Shown: positions 51,958 to 62,061, counted from the stretch's first letter. The stretch: 64,000 nucleotides of DNA from Anaerolineaceae bacterium (GCA_002699585.1 PABP01000005.1:1-64000); one strand, 5' to 3'. Notes: a model not told the origin generated them from the sequence alone. Program-made: numbers and translations.

Positions 51958-54072
51958 TTAGGCTATGGCTGCTTCCTCAAGGTCCAGATTGCGTAAGAGC
52001 TGGGCGTTGATGGCCACCACAATCGTACTCAATGACATGAAGGCGGCCCCCACGGCTGGCGACAAAATGAAGCCTACCGGGGCCAGGACACCCGCCGCCA
52101 GCGGCAGCGCGATGACATTATAGGCTGTGGCCCAGATTAAATTCTGGATCATCTTGCGGTAGGTGGCACGACTGAGTTCAAAGATTTTGAGTACATCCAG
52201 TGGGTTGGACTGCACCAGAATGATGCCCGCCGACTCAATCGCGACATCGGTGCCGCTGCCAATCGCAATGCCGACATCAGCACGGGTCAGGGCCGGGGCG
52301 TCGTTGACACCATCACCGACCATCGCCACCTGCTTACCCCCTTTTTGCAGTTCGCTGATCTTCTGATCTTTGTTCTCCGGCAGTACTTCGGCAAACACTG
52401 TGTCGATGCCCAATTTGCGGGCGACGGCCTCGGCTACTTGCTGGCTATCACCTGTGAGCATAGCGACTTCAATGCCCATCTCGTGCAGACGATCCACCAC
52501 CTGCTGGCTTTCCTCGCGGATGACATCAGCCAGGGCGAAAGCAGCCACCACAGCCCCCTCGACGATCATGTAAACGACCGTTTGGGCGTCGTCGTTGGCC
52601 TGCTGACGGAAATCGTCCATCGCGCCATTAAGCTGGATGTCGAGCATATCGAGCAGGCCCGGCCCACCGACATACACCGTCTGGCCGTCATAAGTAGCCT
52701 GAATGCCACGACCCTTGATGGCTTCAAAATCGCTGATTTCCACAGGTTTGACGCCCGCTTCTTCAGCTTTTTCACGGATGCCGCGCGCAATGGGGTGCTC
52801 AGAGTCCCCTTCGACAGCCAGGGCCAGTGACAGTGCGCGCTGTTCGTCCCAGTCATCGGTCAACTGCATAGCACTCACACCAAAGCGGCCTTCGGTAAGC
52901 GTGCCCGTTTTATCGAAAACGACCGTGTCAATATTGCGGGCATTTTCCAGGGCGGCGCGGTCACGGACCAAAATGCCATTATTGGCGCCTTTGGACGTGC
53001 TGATGGCAATCACCAGCGGAATCGCTAAACCGAGCGCATGCGGGCAGGCGATCACCAGCACGGTGGCCACACGCTCGATAACATCAATCTCAAAGCCAAC
53101 TGCGATGATCCAGGCGATGGCCGTCAGGATAGCGACACTGAGCGCAATATAAAATAACCAGCTCGCGGCGCGGTCAGCCAGCATTTGCGTCTGCGTTTTG
53201 CTGTTCTGGGCTTCTTCCACCAGGCGCATGATGCCTGCCAGTGATGTCTCGTCACCCGTCGCGGTGATTTTGACGCGCAGGCTACCATCGCCATTAATCG
53301 TGCCGCCGATGACGTGATCATCTTCTCCTTTGGCAACTGGCTTGGATTCGCCGGTAATCATGGCTTCGTCCAGGCTGGATTGGCCGCTGATAATATCGCC
53401 ATCCGCCGGGACGCTGGCCCCAGGCCGCACGAGCACAACATCGCCCTGGGATAGCTCGGTGACCTGCACTTCTTCCGTGCCACCGTCATCCGTGACGCGC
53501 TCAGCGGTATCCGGCATGAGCTTAGCCAATTCATTGAGCGCGCCGGATGCCTGCCGCACGCTGCGCATTTCGATCCAATGGCCGAGCAGCATCACATCAA
53601 TCAGGGTCGCCATCTCCCAGAAGAAGCTCTTGCCCGTTCCAGTCGCTAAAGCGAAGAGGCTATAGATGAACGACACCGAGATCGCCAGCGAAATCAGGGT
53701 CATCATGCCAGGGTTGCGATTTTTGACTTCTGGCACGGACATCTGCAAAAACGGCAATCCACCGTAGATAAAGATGATGATGGCAAAAATTGGGCCGATA
53801 TACTCGCTGCCAGTGAAGCTCGGCATACTAAAGCCGAACCATTCCTGAATCATCGGGCTGAACAACAGCACCGGGATGGTCAGCAGCAAGCTGACCCAGA
53901 AACGATTGCGAAACATGATTTCATGACCACGATGATCGACCCCATGTCCACCGTGCCCCTCATGGGCTGAATGGTCCTCATGATTGTGATGGTCGTCTTG
54001 ATGGTCATCTTGATGAGCGTCTGAATCGTGGGCGGACGGGCGATGACTGGTATGGGCAGCGTGTTCTGTCAT
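51958..54072 (-). CDS. copB: CopB-type heavy-metal P-type ATPase
   Basis: AAGGG seven bases upstream favours the ATG at 54072 ([16 protein letters not shown]); 704 residues. A long His/Asp-rich N-terminal stretch replaces the CxxC metal-binding domains of CopA. The metal-path motif is CPHALGL, the phosphorylation site DKTGTLTEG, the nucleotide loop SEHPIARGI, and the hinge [15 protein letters not shown] rather than CPC and the His-rich N-terminus mark the CopB group, exporting copper or silver. It is first in an operon with the CDF gene. Confidence 0.93.
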   Translation of the reverse strand: MTEHAAHTSHRPSAHDSDAHQDDHQDDHHNHEDHSAHEGHGGHGVDHRGHEIMFRNRFWVSLLLTIPVLLFSPMIQEWFGFSMPSFTGSEYIGPIFAIIIFIYGGLPFLQMSVPEVKNRNPGMMTLISLAISVSFIYSLFALATGTGKSFFWEMATLIDVMLLGHWIEMRSVRQASGALNELAKLMPDTAERVTDDGGTEEVQVTELSQGDVVLVRPGASVPADGDIISGQSSLDEAMITGESKPVAKGEDDHVIGGTINGDGSLRVKITATGDETSLAGIMRLVEEAQNSKTQTQMLADRAASWLFYIALSVAILTAIAWIIAVGFEIDVIERVATVLVIACPHALGLAIPLVIAISTSKGANNGILVRDRAALENARNIDTVVFDKTGTLTEGRFGVSAMQLTDDWDEQRALSLALAVEGDSEHPIARGIREKAEEAGVKPVEISDFEAIKGRGIQATYDGQTVYVGGPGLLDMLDIQLNGAMDDFRQQANDDAQTVVYMIVEGAVVAAFALADVIREESQQVVDRLHEMGIEVAMLTGDSQQVAEAVARKLGIDTVFAEVLPENKDQKISELQKGGKQVAMVGDGVNDAPALTRADVGIAIGSGTDVAIESAGIILVQSNPLDVLKIFELSRATYRKMIQNLIWATAYNVIALPLAAGVLAPVGFILSPAVGAAFMSLSTIVVAINAQLLRNLDLEEAAIA

Positions 54073-54255
54073 GGTGTGCCCTTTCAATAATAGTCTTTAC
54101 TTCATGATAAGGCCTAGACGCATCACTTTCAGGCGAATGCACCGAATTCTGAGCAGATGCTCAGGCAATCTAATACAATTCCAAGGGGTTTGCGGCGGTG
54201 ATCGGCGCAGGGCATAATGGCCCCAGATTGATCCGCATCAGATAGATAGGCTGCT

Positions 54256-55704
54256 ATGTCCCTCCTGATACTCGACATGGGTAGTTCTTCCGTGCGTGCC
54301 CTGCTCTTTGATGACGCACTACAACTTATCAGCAGCGCCCAACGCCATCACCAGTTCGATGTCAGCGAACCGAGCGAAGCCACAGCCCAGCCAGAGCCAT
54401 TACGCGCATTACTAGAGCAGTGCATCGACGATGTGCTGCTGCACTCAGCCGCCAACAACATTCGTGCGGTAGCAGCCGCTTGCTTCGTCGGTAACCTGCT
54501 GGGGGTCGATGCCGACTATCAACCCGTAACGCCGCTGTATACCTATGCCGACAGCCGCAGCGCAGATTCTGTGGAAATTTTAGCTACTATGACCGACCAC
54601 GCCGCCACGCTCCAGCGGACCGGATGCCGCGTGCATACGGCTTATCATGCGCCCAAGCTGCACTGGCTGCGCACCGCCCAACCCGACTTATTCCAAAAAG
54701 TTACCCAATGGACGGACTTCGCCACGTACTGCATGACGGGCTGGTTCGGGCGGCAAGTGCCATGCAGCTATTCTGTCGCATCTTGGAGTGGGCTGCTCAA
54801 CCGTGAGACACTCGATTGGGACGAAAGTTGGCTGGCACTGTTGGGACTCAGTCGTGAGCAGTTCCCACCTTTGGCTGATGTCACCCTGGTACAAATCGGG
54901 TTGGGCGATACCTACGCCGCTCGTTGGCCCGCCCTGCGTGATGTGCCCTTTTTGCTGGCTTTGGGTGACGGTGCAGCGGCCAATATCGGCAGCGGTGCAA
55001 CCACGGCCGACACGCTGGCGCTGACCATCGGCACGACTGCCGCCCTGCGCCGCATCGTCAACGGCACCCCACCACCCGTTCCGGAAGGGTTGTGGGCCTA
55101 CCGCGTGACTAAAGATAAGCATCTGGTGGGGGGCGCGACCACCGAAGGCGGCAATTTGTATCAATGGGCACGCAGCACGCTCAATCTGCCAGAAGACGAT
55201 GTACTGGAAACGGCCCTACTCACCAACGAACCGGGCGCACATGGCCTGACGCTGCTGCCCTTATTGGCCGGAGAACGCAGTCCGGGGTGGTGGGCGCAAG
55301 CCAACGGCATCATGACCGGGCTGCGCCTGGGCACCACGCCGACGGACATCCTGCAAGCCCTGATGGAAGCGGTCGCGCTGCGGCTGGCGATCATTGCGCA
55401 GCAGTTAGGTCATTCACAGCGAGTCTATGCGGGTGGTGGCGCATTGCATCGCTCAGCGGCTTGGTCGCAAATGCTAGCCGATGCCCTCGACGTGCCCCTG
55501 TACCTGCTAGCCACGCCGGAAGTCACTGCACGCGGTGCAGCGATATTGGCCCTGCATACGCTGGATGGTACCCGCCTGGAAGACGTCCCGGTTCCGGTAA
55601 AAACAATCTACGAGCCCCGCGTGGCCTATCGTCAGCAGTGGCGCGATATGCAACACGCACAACAGCAGCTTTACGATCACATGCGCCACCAGAATGCAGA
55701 TTGA
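54256..55704 (+). CDS. rhaB: FGGY-family sugar kinase, probable rhamnulokinase
   Basis: The 482-residue protein has the FGGY fold: LILDMGSSSVRALLFD (phosphate 1), TIGTTAALRRI and the adenosine region RVYAGGGALHRSAAWSQMLAD. In sequence it looks closest to gluconokinase/xylulokinase-like members, so the name rests partly on its place at the head of the rhamnose cluster. It would phosphorylate L-rhamnulose before cleavage by the aldolase downstream. The mutarotase start lies 145 bases after its stop. Confidence 0.75.
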   Translation: MSLLILDMGSSSVRALLFDDALQLISSAQRHHQFDVSEPSEATAQPEPLRALLEQCIDDVLLHSAANNIRAVAAACFVGNLLGVDADYQPVTPLYTYADSRSADSVEILATMTDHAATLQRTGCRVHTAYHAPKLHWLRTAQPDLFQKVTQWTDFATYCMTGWFGRQVPCSYSVASWSGLLNRETLDWDESWLALLGLSREQFPPLADVTLVQIGLGDTYAARWPALRDVPFLLALGDGAAANIGSGATTADTLALTIGTTAALRRIVNGTPPPVPEGLWAYRVTKDKHLVGGATTEGGNLYQWARSTLNLPEDDVLETALLTNEPGAHGLTLLPLLAGERSPGWWAQANGIMTGLRLGTTPTDILQALMEAVALRLAIIAQQLGHSQRVYAGGGALHRSAAWSQMLADALDVPLYLLATPEVTARGAAILALHTLDGTRLEDVPVPVKTIYEPRVAYRQQWRDMQHAQQQLYDHMRHQNAD

Positions 55705-55848
55705 GGCTTTCGTCTACTTTCATTTTACTTCATTCTCTTTGACTTGTCATCGAAAAAGGTTTACTATCCCCTATGGGCGGACCCGCCCACGGCTTCAGTG
55801 CGTCCCAAACCTGGGCCATCCCATTTGTTAGAAAAGAAGGGGCTTTTT

Positions 55849-56172
55849 ATGAAACGTGTTGGTTTTATGATGAAAGTTAAGCAAGAGCTGATTGACGAGT
55901 ACAAAGAGCATCATCGCAATGTCTGGCCGGAGATGAAAGAAGCGTTAAGTGCCTGTGGCTGGAAAAATTATTCCCTGTTCTTGCTGCCCGATGGCCGGAT
56001 GTTCGGCTATTTTGAAACGCCGGAATCGTTGCAAGCGGCGATCGCCTGCATGGAAGAAACCGAGGTCAATGGCCGCTGGCAAGCGATGATGTCCCCTTAT
56101 TTTGAACTGCCAGAAGGCGCACGTCCCGACCAGACCATGATGGAAATTGAAGAAGTCTTCCATATTGATTAA
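55849..56172 (+). CDS. rhaM: L-rhamnose mutarotase
   Basis: AAGGGG before the ATG at 55849 gives 107 residues, the normal length for the family. The sequence MKRVGFMMKVKQELIDEYKE, followed by HHRNVWPEMKEALSACGWKN and MFGYFE, is highly characteristic of RhaM, with the catalytic His and Tyr in place. It interconverts the alpha and beta anomers of L-rhamnose in the cytosol, feeding the isomerase encoded next. Confidence 0.95.
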   Translation: MKRVGFMMKVKQELIDEYKEHHRNVWPEMKEALSACGWKNYSLFLLPDGRMFGYFETPESLQAAIACMEETEVNGRWQAMMSPYFELPEGARPDQTMMEIEEVFHID

Positions 56173-56184
56173 AGTGGCAAGTTT

Positions 56185-56290
56185 TTAGTCGTTAGTTGTT
56201 AGTTAGACTAACTGGCAAACGTGCTAAAAAACGGCATGCTATTACGAACAGCAGTCTAAAAACTAAAAACCAAGAACTAAAGTCAGAGTC
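56185..56290. repeat. Imperfect inverted repeat between rhaM and rhaI
   Basis: The left part (tttttagtcgttagttgtta and following TTAGACT) and the reverse complement of the right part (agtctaaaaactaaaaacca and following GAACTAAAG) agree at roughly two thirds of positions. The intervening 50 bases carry GC-richer sequence. Such TTAGT-rich palindromes look like a dispersed, non-coding element. Confidence 0.45.
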
Positions 56291-56307
56291 TTTTTATAGG
56301 AGTTTTG

Positions 56308-57561
56308 ATGAGCAATTTAGAGAGTGCTTTTGCACTGGCCAAAGAACGCTATGCAGCCCTCGGCGTCGATGTCGATGCCGCTATGGAACAACTGAGTAAG
56401 ATCGCCATCAGCCTGCATTGCTGGCAGGGCGATGACGTCGGCGGATTTGAAGACCCGGAGCGCGGCCTGAGTGGCGGCATCATGGCGACGGGCAATTATA
56501 TCGGTAAAGCGCGTTCAGTTGCGGAGCTGCGGCAAGACCTGGACAAAGCCTACAGCCTGATCCCCGGCGACCACCGCCTGAACCTGCATGCCATCTACCT
56601 GGATACGGATCAAAAAGTCGCCCGCAATGAAATTCTGCCGGAGCACTTCGCCAGTTGGGCCGATTGGGGCAAGGCCAACAATCACGGCATCGACTTCAAC
56701 CCAACACTGTTTTCGCATCCACTAGCGGATGATGGCTTCACGCTGGCCTCAGAAGACGAAGGCATCCGCCAATTCTGGGTGGAGCACTGCATCGCCAGCC
56801 GTGAAATTGGCGCATATTTGGGCGAAGAATTGGGCACACCAGCTATCACCAACATCTGGATACCGGATGGCTACAAAGATACACCCTATGATCGCTTTGG
56901 GCCGCGTCTGCGCCTGCGCGATTCGTTGGACATTATCTTCAAGAAAGACCTGAACCCGGCCTATAACCTGGATGCAATCGAAAGCAAGCTGTTCGGGTTA
57001 GGTGCGGAAAGCTATACAGTCGGCTCGCATGAATTCTACCTGGGCTACGCTGTCGCCAACCAGAAGGTGCTTTGCCTGGACGCTGGACATTTCCACCCGA
57101 CAGAGTACATCTCCGACAAGATTTCGTCAGTGATGCTGTTCGTGCCGGAATTGCTGCTGCACGTCAGCCGCCCGGTGCGTTGGGATAGCGACCACGTCGT
57201 CACCCTAACCGACGAACTACAAGCGATCATGCAGCAGTTGGTGCGCAACCGCTTCTTAGAGCGCACCCACATCGGCCTGGACTTCTTCGACGCCAGCATC
57301 AACCGTGTCGCTGCCTGGGTGATTGGTACGCGCAACGCGATCCGGGCACTGTTGATGGCTATGCTGGAGCCGCACGATATGCTGCGTAAATACGAAAGCG
57401 AAGGCAAATTCACAGAACGTCTGGCGCTGCAAGAAGAACTCAAAGGCATGCCCTTCGGCGCAGTCTGGGATATGTACTGCGAAAAGCAGGGCGTCCCGGT
57501 CGGCTTCGATTACATGGGCGAAATCCAGGCCTATGAAAAGGCCGTTCTGGCGCAGCGTTAA
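56308..57561 (+). CDS. rhaI: L-rhamnose isomerase
   Basis: The ATG at 56308 has AGGAG five bases upstream; 417 residues. The sequence matches RhaI-type isomerases: [20 protein letters not shown] near the start, metal ligands in [51 protein letters not shown], and [17 protein letters not shown]. It converts L-rhamnose to L-rhamnulose with manganese or a similar ion. Positioned between mutarotase and aldolase genes. Confidence 0.95.
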   Translation: MSNLESAFALAKERYAALGVDVDAAMEQLSKIAISLHCWQGDDVGGFEDPERGLSGGIMATGNYIGKARSVAELRQDLDKAYSLIPGDHRLNLHAIYLDTDQKVARNEILPEHFASWADWGKANNHGIDFNPTLFSHPLADDGFTLASEDEGIRQFWVEHCIASREIGAYLGEELGTPAITNIWIPDGYKDTPYDRFGPRLRLRDSLDIIFKKDLNPAYNLDAIESKLFGLGAESYTVGSHEFYLGYAVANQKVLCLDAGHFHPTEYISDKISSVMLFVPELLLHVSRPVRWDSDHVVTLTDELQAIMQQLVRNRFLERTHIGLDFFDASINRVAAWVIGTRNAIRALLMAMLEPHDMLRKYESEGKFTERLALQEELKGMPFGAVWDMYCEKQGVPVGFDYMGEIQAYEKAVLAQR

Positions 57562-57564
57562 AAA

Positions 57565-57675
57565 AGACCCCCATCCTCGGTCCTTCCCCCGAAGGAGGAA
57601 GGATGCCTTGCTAATCAGCTTGGTAATTTAAGAAAATCCCCTCTCCTTCGGGGAGGGGATCTAGGGGTGGGGTCT
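57565..57675. repeat. Dispersed hairpin element with terminal inverted repeats
   Basis: Ends are AGACCCC (57565-57571) and GGGGTCT (57669-57675), a perfect inverted pair. Inside lie two GC-rich hairpins, one with ccttcccccgaaggaggaag and one with cccctctccttcggggaggg. A shorter relative occurs at 31299-31350. It carries no coding potential and looks like a small non-autonomous mobile element. Confidence 0.7.
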
Positions 57676-57736
57676 CAAATACCCATCAATTTTCCCTGTA
57701 AACCGATTTGTGGTGTCAACCAAACAAAGGAACAAC

Positions 57737-59932
57737 ATGGACCTCTATAAACCGAATGAATACAAGCATGTCAATTATGGCTGGGACGATGCCTATGCCG
57801 ACACGCTTGATCCTGTCGAACGGCTGGTGTATCGCTCTAACATATTGGGCGATGACCAGCGCGTCACCAATACCGGCGGCGGCAACACGTCATCGAAGAT
57901 CATCATGAAAGACCCGCTGACGGGCGAAGATGTCGATATTATGTACGTCAAAGGCAGCGGCGGCGACCTGCGCACCGCCAAACGCGCCAACTTCGCCTCG
58001 TTGTATATGGATAAGGTCGAGGCGCTGAAGGACGTTTACGATCAGGCTGAGGTCAAAGGCGTCAAAACCGAGATCGAAGACGCGATGGTCGCCATGTATC
58101 CGCACTGCGTCTACAACCTGAACCCCCGCGCCAGCTCGATTGATACGCCGCTGCACGCCTTCATTCCCTATCGCCATGTGGATCACACGCACCCGAACGC
58201 GGTCATCGCCATTGCGGCTTGCAGCAACGGCCCGGAACTGACCAAGGAAATCTACGGCGACGAGGTCGTCTGGGTAGATTGGCAGCGCCCTGGCTTCGAC
58301 CTAGGGTTGGTGCTGGAACAAACCATCGCGGAGAATCCGGGCATTGTCGGCATCATCCTGGGCGCACATGGCCTCATCAACTGGGCCAATGACGACAAGG
58401 AATGCTACGAACTGTCGCTGACGTTGATCGAAAAAGCAGATCGCTATCTAGAAGCACACAACAAAGGCGATCAAACTTTCGGCGGGCAGAAGTACCAGGC
58501 ATTGCCGGAACTGGATGCCAACGCGGTGTTGTATGACGTGCTGCCTGTGCTGCGCGGCATGATCAGCCAGGAACAGCGCTTCATCGGCACGGTGCAGCGC
58601 GACGACGCGATTTTGACCTTCGTCAACAGCAACGATGCGGCCCGTCTGGCGGAACTGGGCACCTCTTGCCCGGATCACTTCCTGCGTACCAAAATCAAGC
58701 CGATGTATATCGACTGGAACCCGCAGTCGGAAGATGTGGAAGCCCTGCTCGGTAAGCTGGAAACGGGCATCGAACAGTACCGCAAAGACTATTCCAGCTA
58801 CTATAACGACTGCAAACGGCCTGACAGCCCCGCTATCCGCGATGCCAACCCGCGCGTGGTCCTGATTCCGGGTGTGGGCATGATCGCCTGGGGTAAGAAT
58901 AAGAGCGAATCGCGGGTGACAGCCGAGTTTTACAATAACGCTGTCGCCGTAATGCGCGGCTCGGAAGCGGTCGGCGAGTATTTGGCGCTACCGCGTCAGG
59001 AAGCCTTCGATATTGAGTATTGGGCGCTGGAAGAAGCCAAACTGCGCCGCATGCCGCCGGAAAAAGCCCTGGCCCGTAATGTGGTCGTGGTAGTGGGCGC
59101 TGGTAGTGGCATCGGTGTATCGACGGCGCTGCGCGTGGCCAAAGATGGCGCGAATGTGGTCTGTGTCGACCTGAATGCCGAGGCCACCGAAGCAACCGCC
59201 AAGCAGCTCACCGATATTTACGGGGTGGGCATCGGTGTTGCCGGAACGGGCATCAGCGGTAGTGGACCCGCTATCGGCCTGAGCGCGGACATCACCAAGC
59301 GCGAGAGCGTGGAGGCCATGTTCAAGCAAGTGCTTCTGGCTTATGGTGGCATCGACAACGTGATTGTGACCGCTGGCGTATTTGTCTCGCCGGATAAGAC
59401 TGGGCACGTCACCGATGCACAATGGCGCTTTACGTTCGATGTCAACGTGCTGGGCGGCTACACCGTCGCTGATGTAGCCCGTCCCATCTGGGAGAAGCAG
59501 GGCATCAAGGGCACGTTGGTGCTAACGACCAGCGTCAACGGCGTCGTCTCCAAGAAGGGATCGGTGGCTTACGATACCAGCAAAGCGGCAGCCAACCACC
59601 TCATCCGTGAATTGGCCGTTGAGCTATCGCCGCTGGTGCGCGTGAATGGCCTCGCCCCGGCGACCGTCGTCGAAGGCAGCAGCATGTTCCCGCGCGACCG
59701 TGTGATTGTGTCGCTGACCAAGTACAACGTTGATTTCAGCGAAGACGAAGACACGGAAACGCTGCGCAGCAAGCTGGCCAACTTCTATGCCCAGCGCACG
59801 CTGACCAAAAGCCCCATCACACCTGATGACCAGGCCGAGGTCGCTTACCTGCTGAGCACGGATGCGTTCAGCAAGACGACTGGGCAAATTTTCAGCGTCG
59901 ATGGTGGACTGCATGAGGCGTTCCTGCGCTAA
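57737..59932 (+). CDS. rhaEW: Fused rhamnulose-1-phosphate aldolase / lactaldehyde dehydrogenase
   Basis: The ATG at 57737 (MDLYKPNEYKHVNYG) has AAAGGA seven bases upstream; 731 residues. Residues 1-430 form a class II aldolase (NTGGGNTSSKI, HTHPNAVIAIA with zinc-binding His, GIILGAHGLINWAND). Residues 440-731 form a short-chain dehydrogenase (VVVVGAGSGIGVSTALRVA, then YDTSKAAANHLIRELA with Tyr-x3-Lys). The first half splits rhamnulose 1-phosphate into DHAP and L-lactaldehyde, and the second oxidises the aldehyde to lactate. This fusion is the RhaEW type known from Chloroflexus and Bacillus. Confidence 0.95.
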   Translation: MDLYKPNEYKHVNYGWDDAYADTLDPVERLVYRSNILGDDQRVTNTGGGNTSSKIIMKDPLTGEDVDIMYVKGSGGDLRTAKRANFASLYMDKVEALKDVYDQAEVKGVKTEIEDAMVAMYPHCVYNLNPRASSIDTPLHAFIPYRHVDHTHPNAVIAIAACSNGPELTKEIYGDEVVWVDWQRPGFDLGLVLEQTIAENPGIVGIILGAHGLINWANDDKECYELSLTLIEKADRYLEAHNKGDQTFGGQKYQALPELDANAVLYDVLPVLRGMISQEQRFIGTVQRDDAILTFVNSNDAARLAELGTSCPDHFLRTKIKPMYIDWNPQSEDVEALLGKLETGIEQYRKDYSSYYNDCKRPDSPAIRDANPRVVLIPGVGMIAWGKNKSESRVTAEFYNNAVAVMRGSEAVGEYLALPRQEAFDIEYWALEEAKLRRMPPEKALARNVVVVVGAGSGIGVSTALRVAKDGANVVCVDLNAEATEATAKQLTDIYGVGIGVAGTGISGSGPAIGLSADITKRESVEAMFKQVLLAYGGIDNVIVTAGVFVSPDKTGHVTDAQWRFTFDVNVLGGYTVADVARPIWEKQGIKGTLVLTTSVNGVVSKKGSVAYDTSKAAANHLIRELAVELSPLVRVNGLAPATVVEGSSMFPRDRVIVSLTKYNVDFSEDEDTETLRSKLANFYAQRTLTKSPITPDDQAEVAYLLSTDAFSKTTGQIFSVDGGLHEAFLR

Positions 59933-59957
59933 AATTTGCGTTAAAATAGACCGACAT

Positions 59958-59983
59958 GGATGCAGGGCACTGGCTCTGCATCC
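59958..59983 (+). other. Hairpin between rhaEW and lutA-like gene
   Basis: GGATGCAGGGC and GCTCTGCATCC pair at ten of eleven positions plus a G-U pair around a four-base loop. No T-run follows, so it is more likely an mRNA-stabilising or attenuating structure than a terminator. Confidence 0.6.
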
Positions 59984-60029
59984 AGACTTCTTACCTGAAA
60001 ACTTTATTGAGTCAGAAAGCCGCGCGACC

Positions 60030-60794
60030 ATGCTTGAGCGTCCCTCCCCTAAAGGCAAACCCGTTTCCCTCTTTGTGACCTGTATCGTCGATATGATCTA
60101 CCCCGATACGGGTATGTCGGTCGTGCGAATTCTGGAGCACCTGGGCATTGAGGTCGGTTTCCCGATGGCCCAGACCTGCTGCGGCCAGCCGGGATTCAAC
60201 AGCGGCTACCGGGACGAAGCCAAAGCAGTTGCCAAGCAATTTTTGCGTGCATTTGAAGGCGCTGAGGTGATTGTTTCGCCGTCCGGCTCGTGCGTGGCGA
60301 TGGTCCGCCATGAGTACACGACCCTGTTCGCCGATGACCCGGAGTGGCTGCCCAAAGCGGAACGCGCGGCGTCCATCACATGGGAATTTACGGAATATCT
60401 GGTGGATGGGCTGGGCATCGAAGACCTCAACCTCAAGCTGCCGGAAAAGCAAACCTTCACGTTCCATGATGCCTGTCACGGCCTGCGCCTGCTCGGACTG
60501 CAAGAAGGGGCGCGTAAGCTGATGAGTCATGTAGAAAATGCCGAAATCGAAGAGATGAACGAGTGCGATGTCTGCTGCGGTTTTGGTGGGCTGTTCGCGG
60601 TGAAGATGCCCAACGTCAGCAATGCCATGCTGCAAGCCAAGATCGCCAATATCGAAGCGGCTGATGCCGAGACAGTCGTCACGGGCGATGCGAGCTGCCT
60701 GACGCAGATGAACGGCGGCCTGACCCGCAAGAACTCCGATAAGCACGTTGAGCATATCGCGGACGTGCTGGCAAGTGGTCTGCCGAAGGGGTAG
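60030..60794 (+). CDS. lutA: LutA-like cysteine-rich (CCG-domain) iron-sulfur protein
   Basis: The ATG at 60030 (MLERPSPKGKPVSLF) is the start that gives the normal 254-residue length. Two CCG domains are present: VTCIVDMIYPDTGM with TCCGQPGFNSGY, and FHDACHGLRLLGLQE with ECDVCCGFGGLFAVK. These bind a non-cubane iron-sulfur cluster in LutA/GlpC-type proteins. In the LutABC complex the protein takes part in oxidation of L-lactate, here the product of the preceding enzyme. LutB and LutC are not seen after it. Confidence 0.85.
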   Translation: MLERPSPKGKPVSLFVTCIVDMIYPDTGMSVVRILEHLGIEVGFPMAQTCCGQPGFNSGYRDEAKAVAKQFLRAFEGAEVIVSPSGSCVAMVRHEYTTLFADDPEWLPKAERAASITWEFTEYLVDGLGIEDLNLKLPEKQTFTFHDACHGLRLLGLQEGARKLMSHVENAEIEEMNECDVCCGFGGLFAVKMPNVSNAMLQAKIANIEAADAETVVTGDASCLTQMNGGLTRKNSDKHVEHIADVLASGLPKG

Positions 60795-60869
60795 TAACGA
60801 CTTTGATTTACAGGGGTGAATCGACTAGAATGAAGATCGAATAGTAGTCCAAGTTGGCTGGATACTGAG

Positions 60870-61337
60870 ATGATCTTTCAACACACGCTAGACAACGTCC
60901 TCGCTGAAAGAAAGACACAAACGCGCCGCGTTATTCATTCTGGCGATGCAGAAATACGTGGTCGCTACAATCGCATTGAGGCTGTTCTTACAAATGGCCG
61001 ATTAAAGTGGGTAGTCGGTCGGACCTATGCTGTACAAGCAGGTCGATGTGAGCCGTCTATTGCTCGCATACAGATTACAAAGATTAACAGCCAATGTGTT
61101 AAGTACATCTCCACTCGTGATGCCATCGAAGAAGGTTTCAGTAGCAAAAGAGAATTCTTAGAAACCTGGAAAAAGATACACGGGCCAAACTCGTTAGATC
61201 TTCGTGTCTGGATTGTCAACTTCAAACTCGTAGCAGAAGCTATTGAAGGATATCCAACTGCAGATATAATTAATATTAAGGACAAGCTAGAAGTTAGTAT
61301 AAGCGATGCGAATAGACGACCTGGTTATTCTAGGTAG
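60870..61337 (+). CDS. ASCH-domain protein
   Basis: The 155-residue protein matches the ASCH (PUA-like) fold: TQTRRVIHSGD near the start, VVGRTYAVQAGRCEPSIARIQITKI in the middle and FLETWKKIHGPNSLDLRVWIVNFKLV near the end. ASCH domains bind RNA or nucleic-acid bases and in some bacteria deaminate N4-acetylcytidine; the RR after QT and the central Gly-Arg belong to that consensus. The last 32 bases overlap the next gene. Both have clearly lower GC content than the rhamnose cluster, indicating horizontal gain. Confidence 0.75.
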   Translation: MIFQHTLDNVLAERKTQTRRVIHSGDAEIRGRYNRIEAVLTNGRLKWVVGRTYAVQAGRCEPSIARIQITKINSQCVKYISTRDAIEEGFSSKREFLETWKKIHGPNSLDLRVWIVNFKLVAEAIEGYPTADIINIKDKLEVSISDANRRPGYSR

Positions 61338-62061
61338 GGCAGCTCCCCAGCACTTAAAGAACGGTAGAACCACAATCTGTTTAGGTGGTTGGTCGTATGA
61401 ACATGGATTTATCAGAATCTATCCCACCAAAGTTCGAATGGGTGTCAGTCGTTGGGACGTTATCAGCGTAGACGTTGAAAAGAATGTTGCGGATACTAGG
61501 AACGAAAGCTGGAAAATAGTCGGATCACGTGAAAATTGGGATTATCTAGAAGATTCTGTTCGCAAAGTAGGTAGGGTAAAAAATTCTGACCAGCGCCGAG
61601 AAATCGTAACAGATAACCTAACTTCATGCGTAAGTGAATTGAACAACAATCACATAAGTCTTGGCTTTATAAAACCCCAAATCATTCATAAGATGTATTT
61701 TGGCAAAAACGATCAATATGGCAAACCCATCCAACTACCATTATTAGAATCCTATGCCAAAGAATGGCCCAAAGTAAAATACGATTATGAACTAGAGCCT
61801 CGACTCAAATATTCTTGTGAGCAATGCCAAACCAAACAAGGTTTTCATGACCAAGTTATACTTGAGTGGGGATTTTACGAAGGTATGAGAAAGAACCCTG
61901 ATAATCTTGAACAAGTATGGGAAAATGCCCAATTCTTGTCTGATGAACATGAAATCTTTTTGTTTGTTGGAAATCAGCAAAATAGAAGAAATTCTTATGT
62001 AATTATCAGTGTTATTCGCCTCAAGAAACAAGAAAAACCAACCACCAAGAGTATGTTTTAG
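61306..62061 (+). CDS. Unknown protein coupled to the ASCH gene, 251 aa
   Basis: The reading frame overlaps the end of the ASCH gene by 32 bases. The product begins MRIDDLVILGRAAPQHLKNG, contains RIYPTKVRMGVSRWDVI and a CEQC pair near residue 170 followed by KQGFHDQVILEWGFYEGMRK, and ends in a basic tail. The first part has alternating strands, as in a PUA-like or OB-like domain. I do not recognise a family. AT-rich composition agrees with its partner, so the two were probably acquired as one unit. Confidence 0.7.
   Translation: MRIDDLVILGRAAPQHLKNGRTTICLGGWSYEHGFIRIYPTKVRMGVSRWDVISVDVEKNVADTRNESWKIVGSRENWDYLEDSVRKVGRVKNSDQRREIVTDNLTSCVSELNNNHISLGFIKPQIIHKMYFGKNDQYGKPIQLPLLESYAKEWPKVKYDYELEPRLKYSCEQCQTKQGFHDQVILEWGFYEGMRKNPDNLEQVWENAQFLSDEHEIFLFVGNQQNRRNSYVIISVIRLKKQEKPTTKSMF

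Noticed and set aside
60012-60755. 247-codon frame antisense to the LutA-like gene
   Set aside because: The CCG-domain protein on the plus strand is clear; this frame has no independent support.
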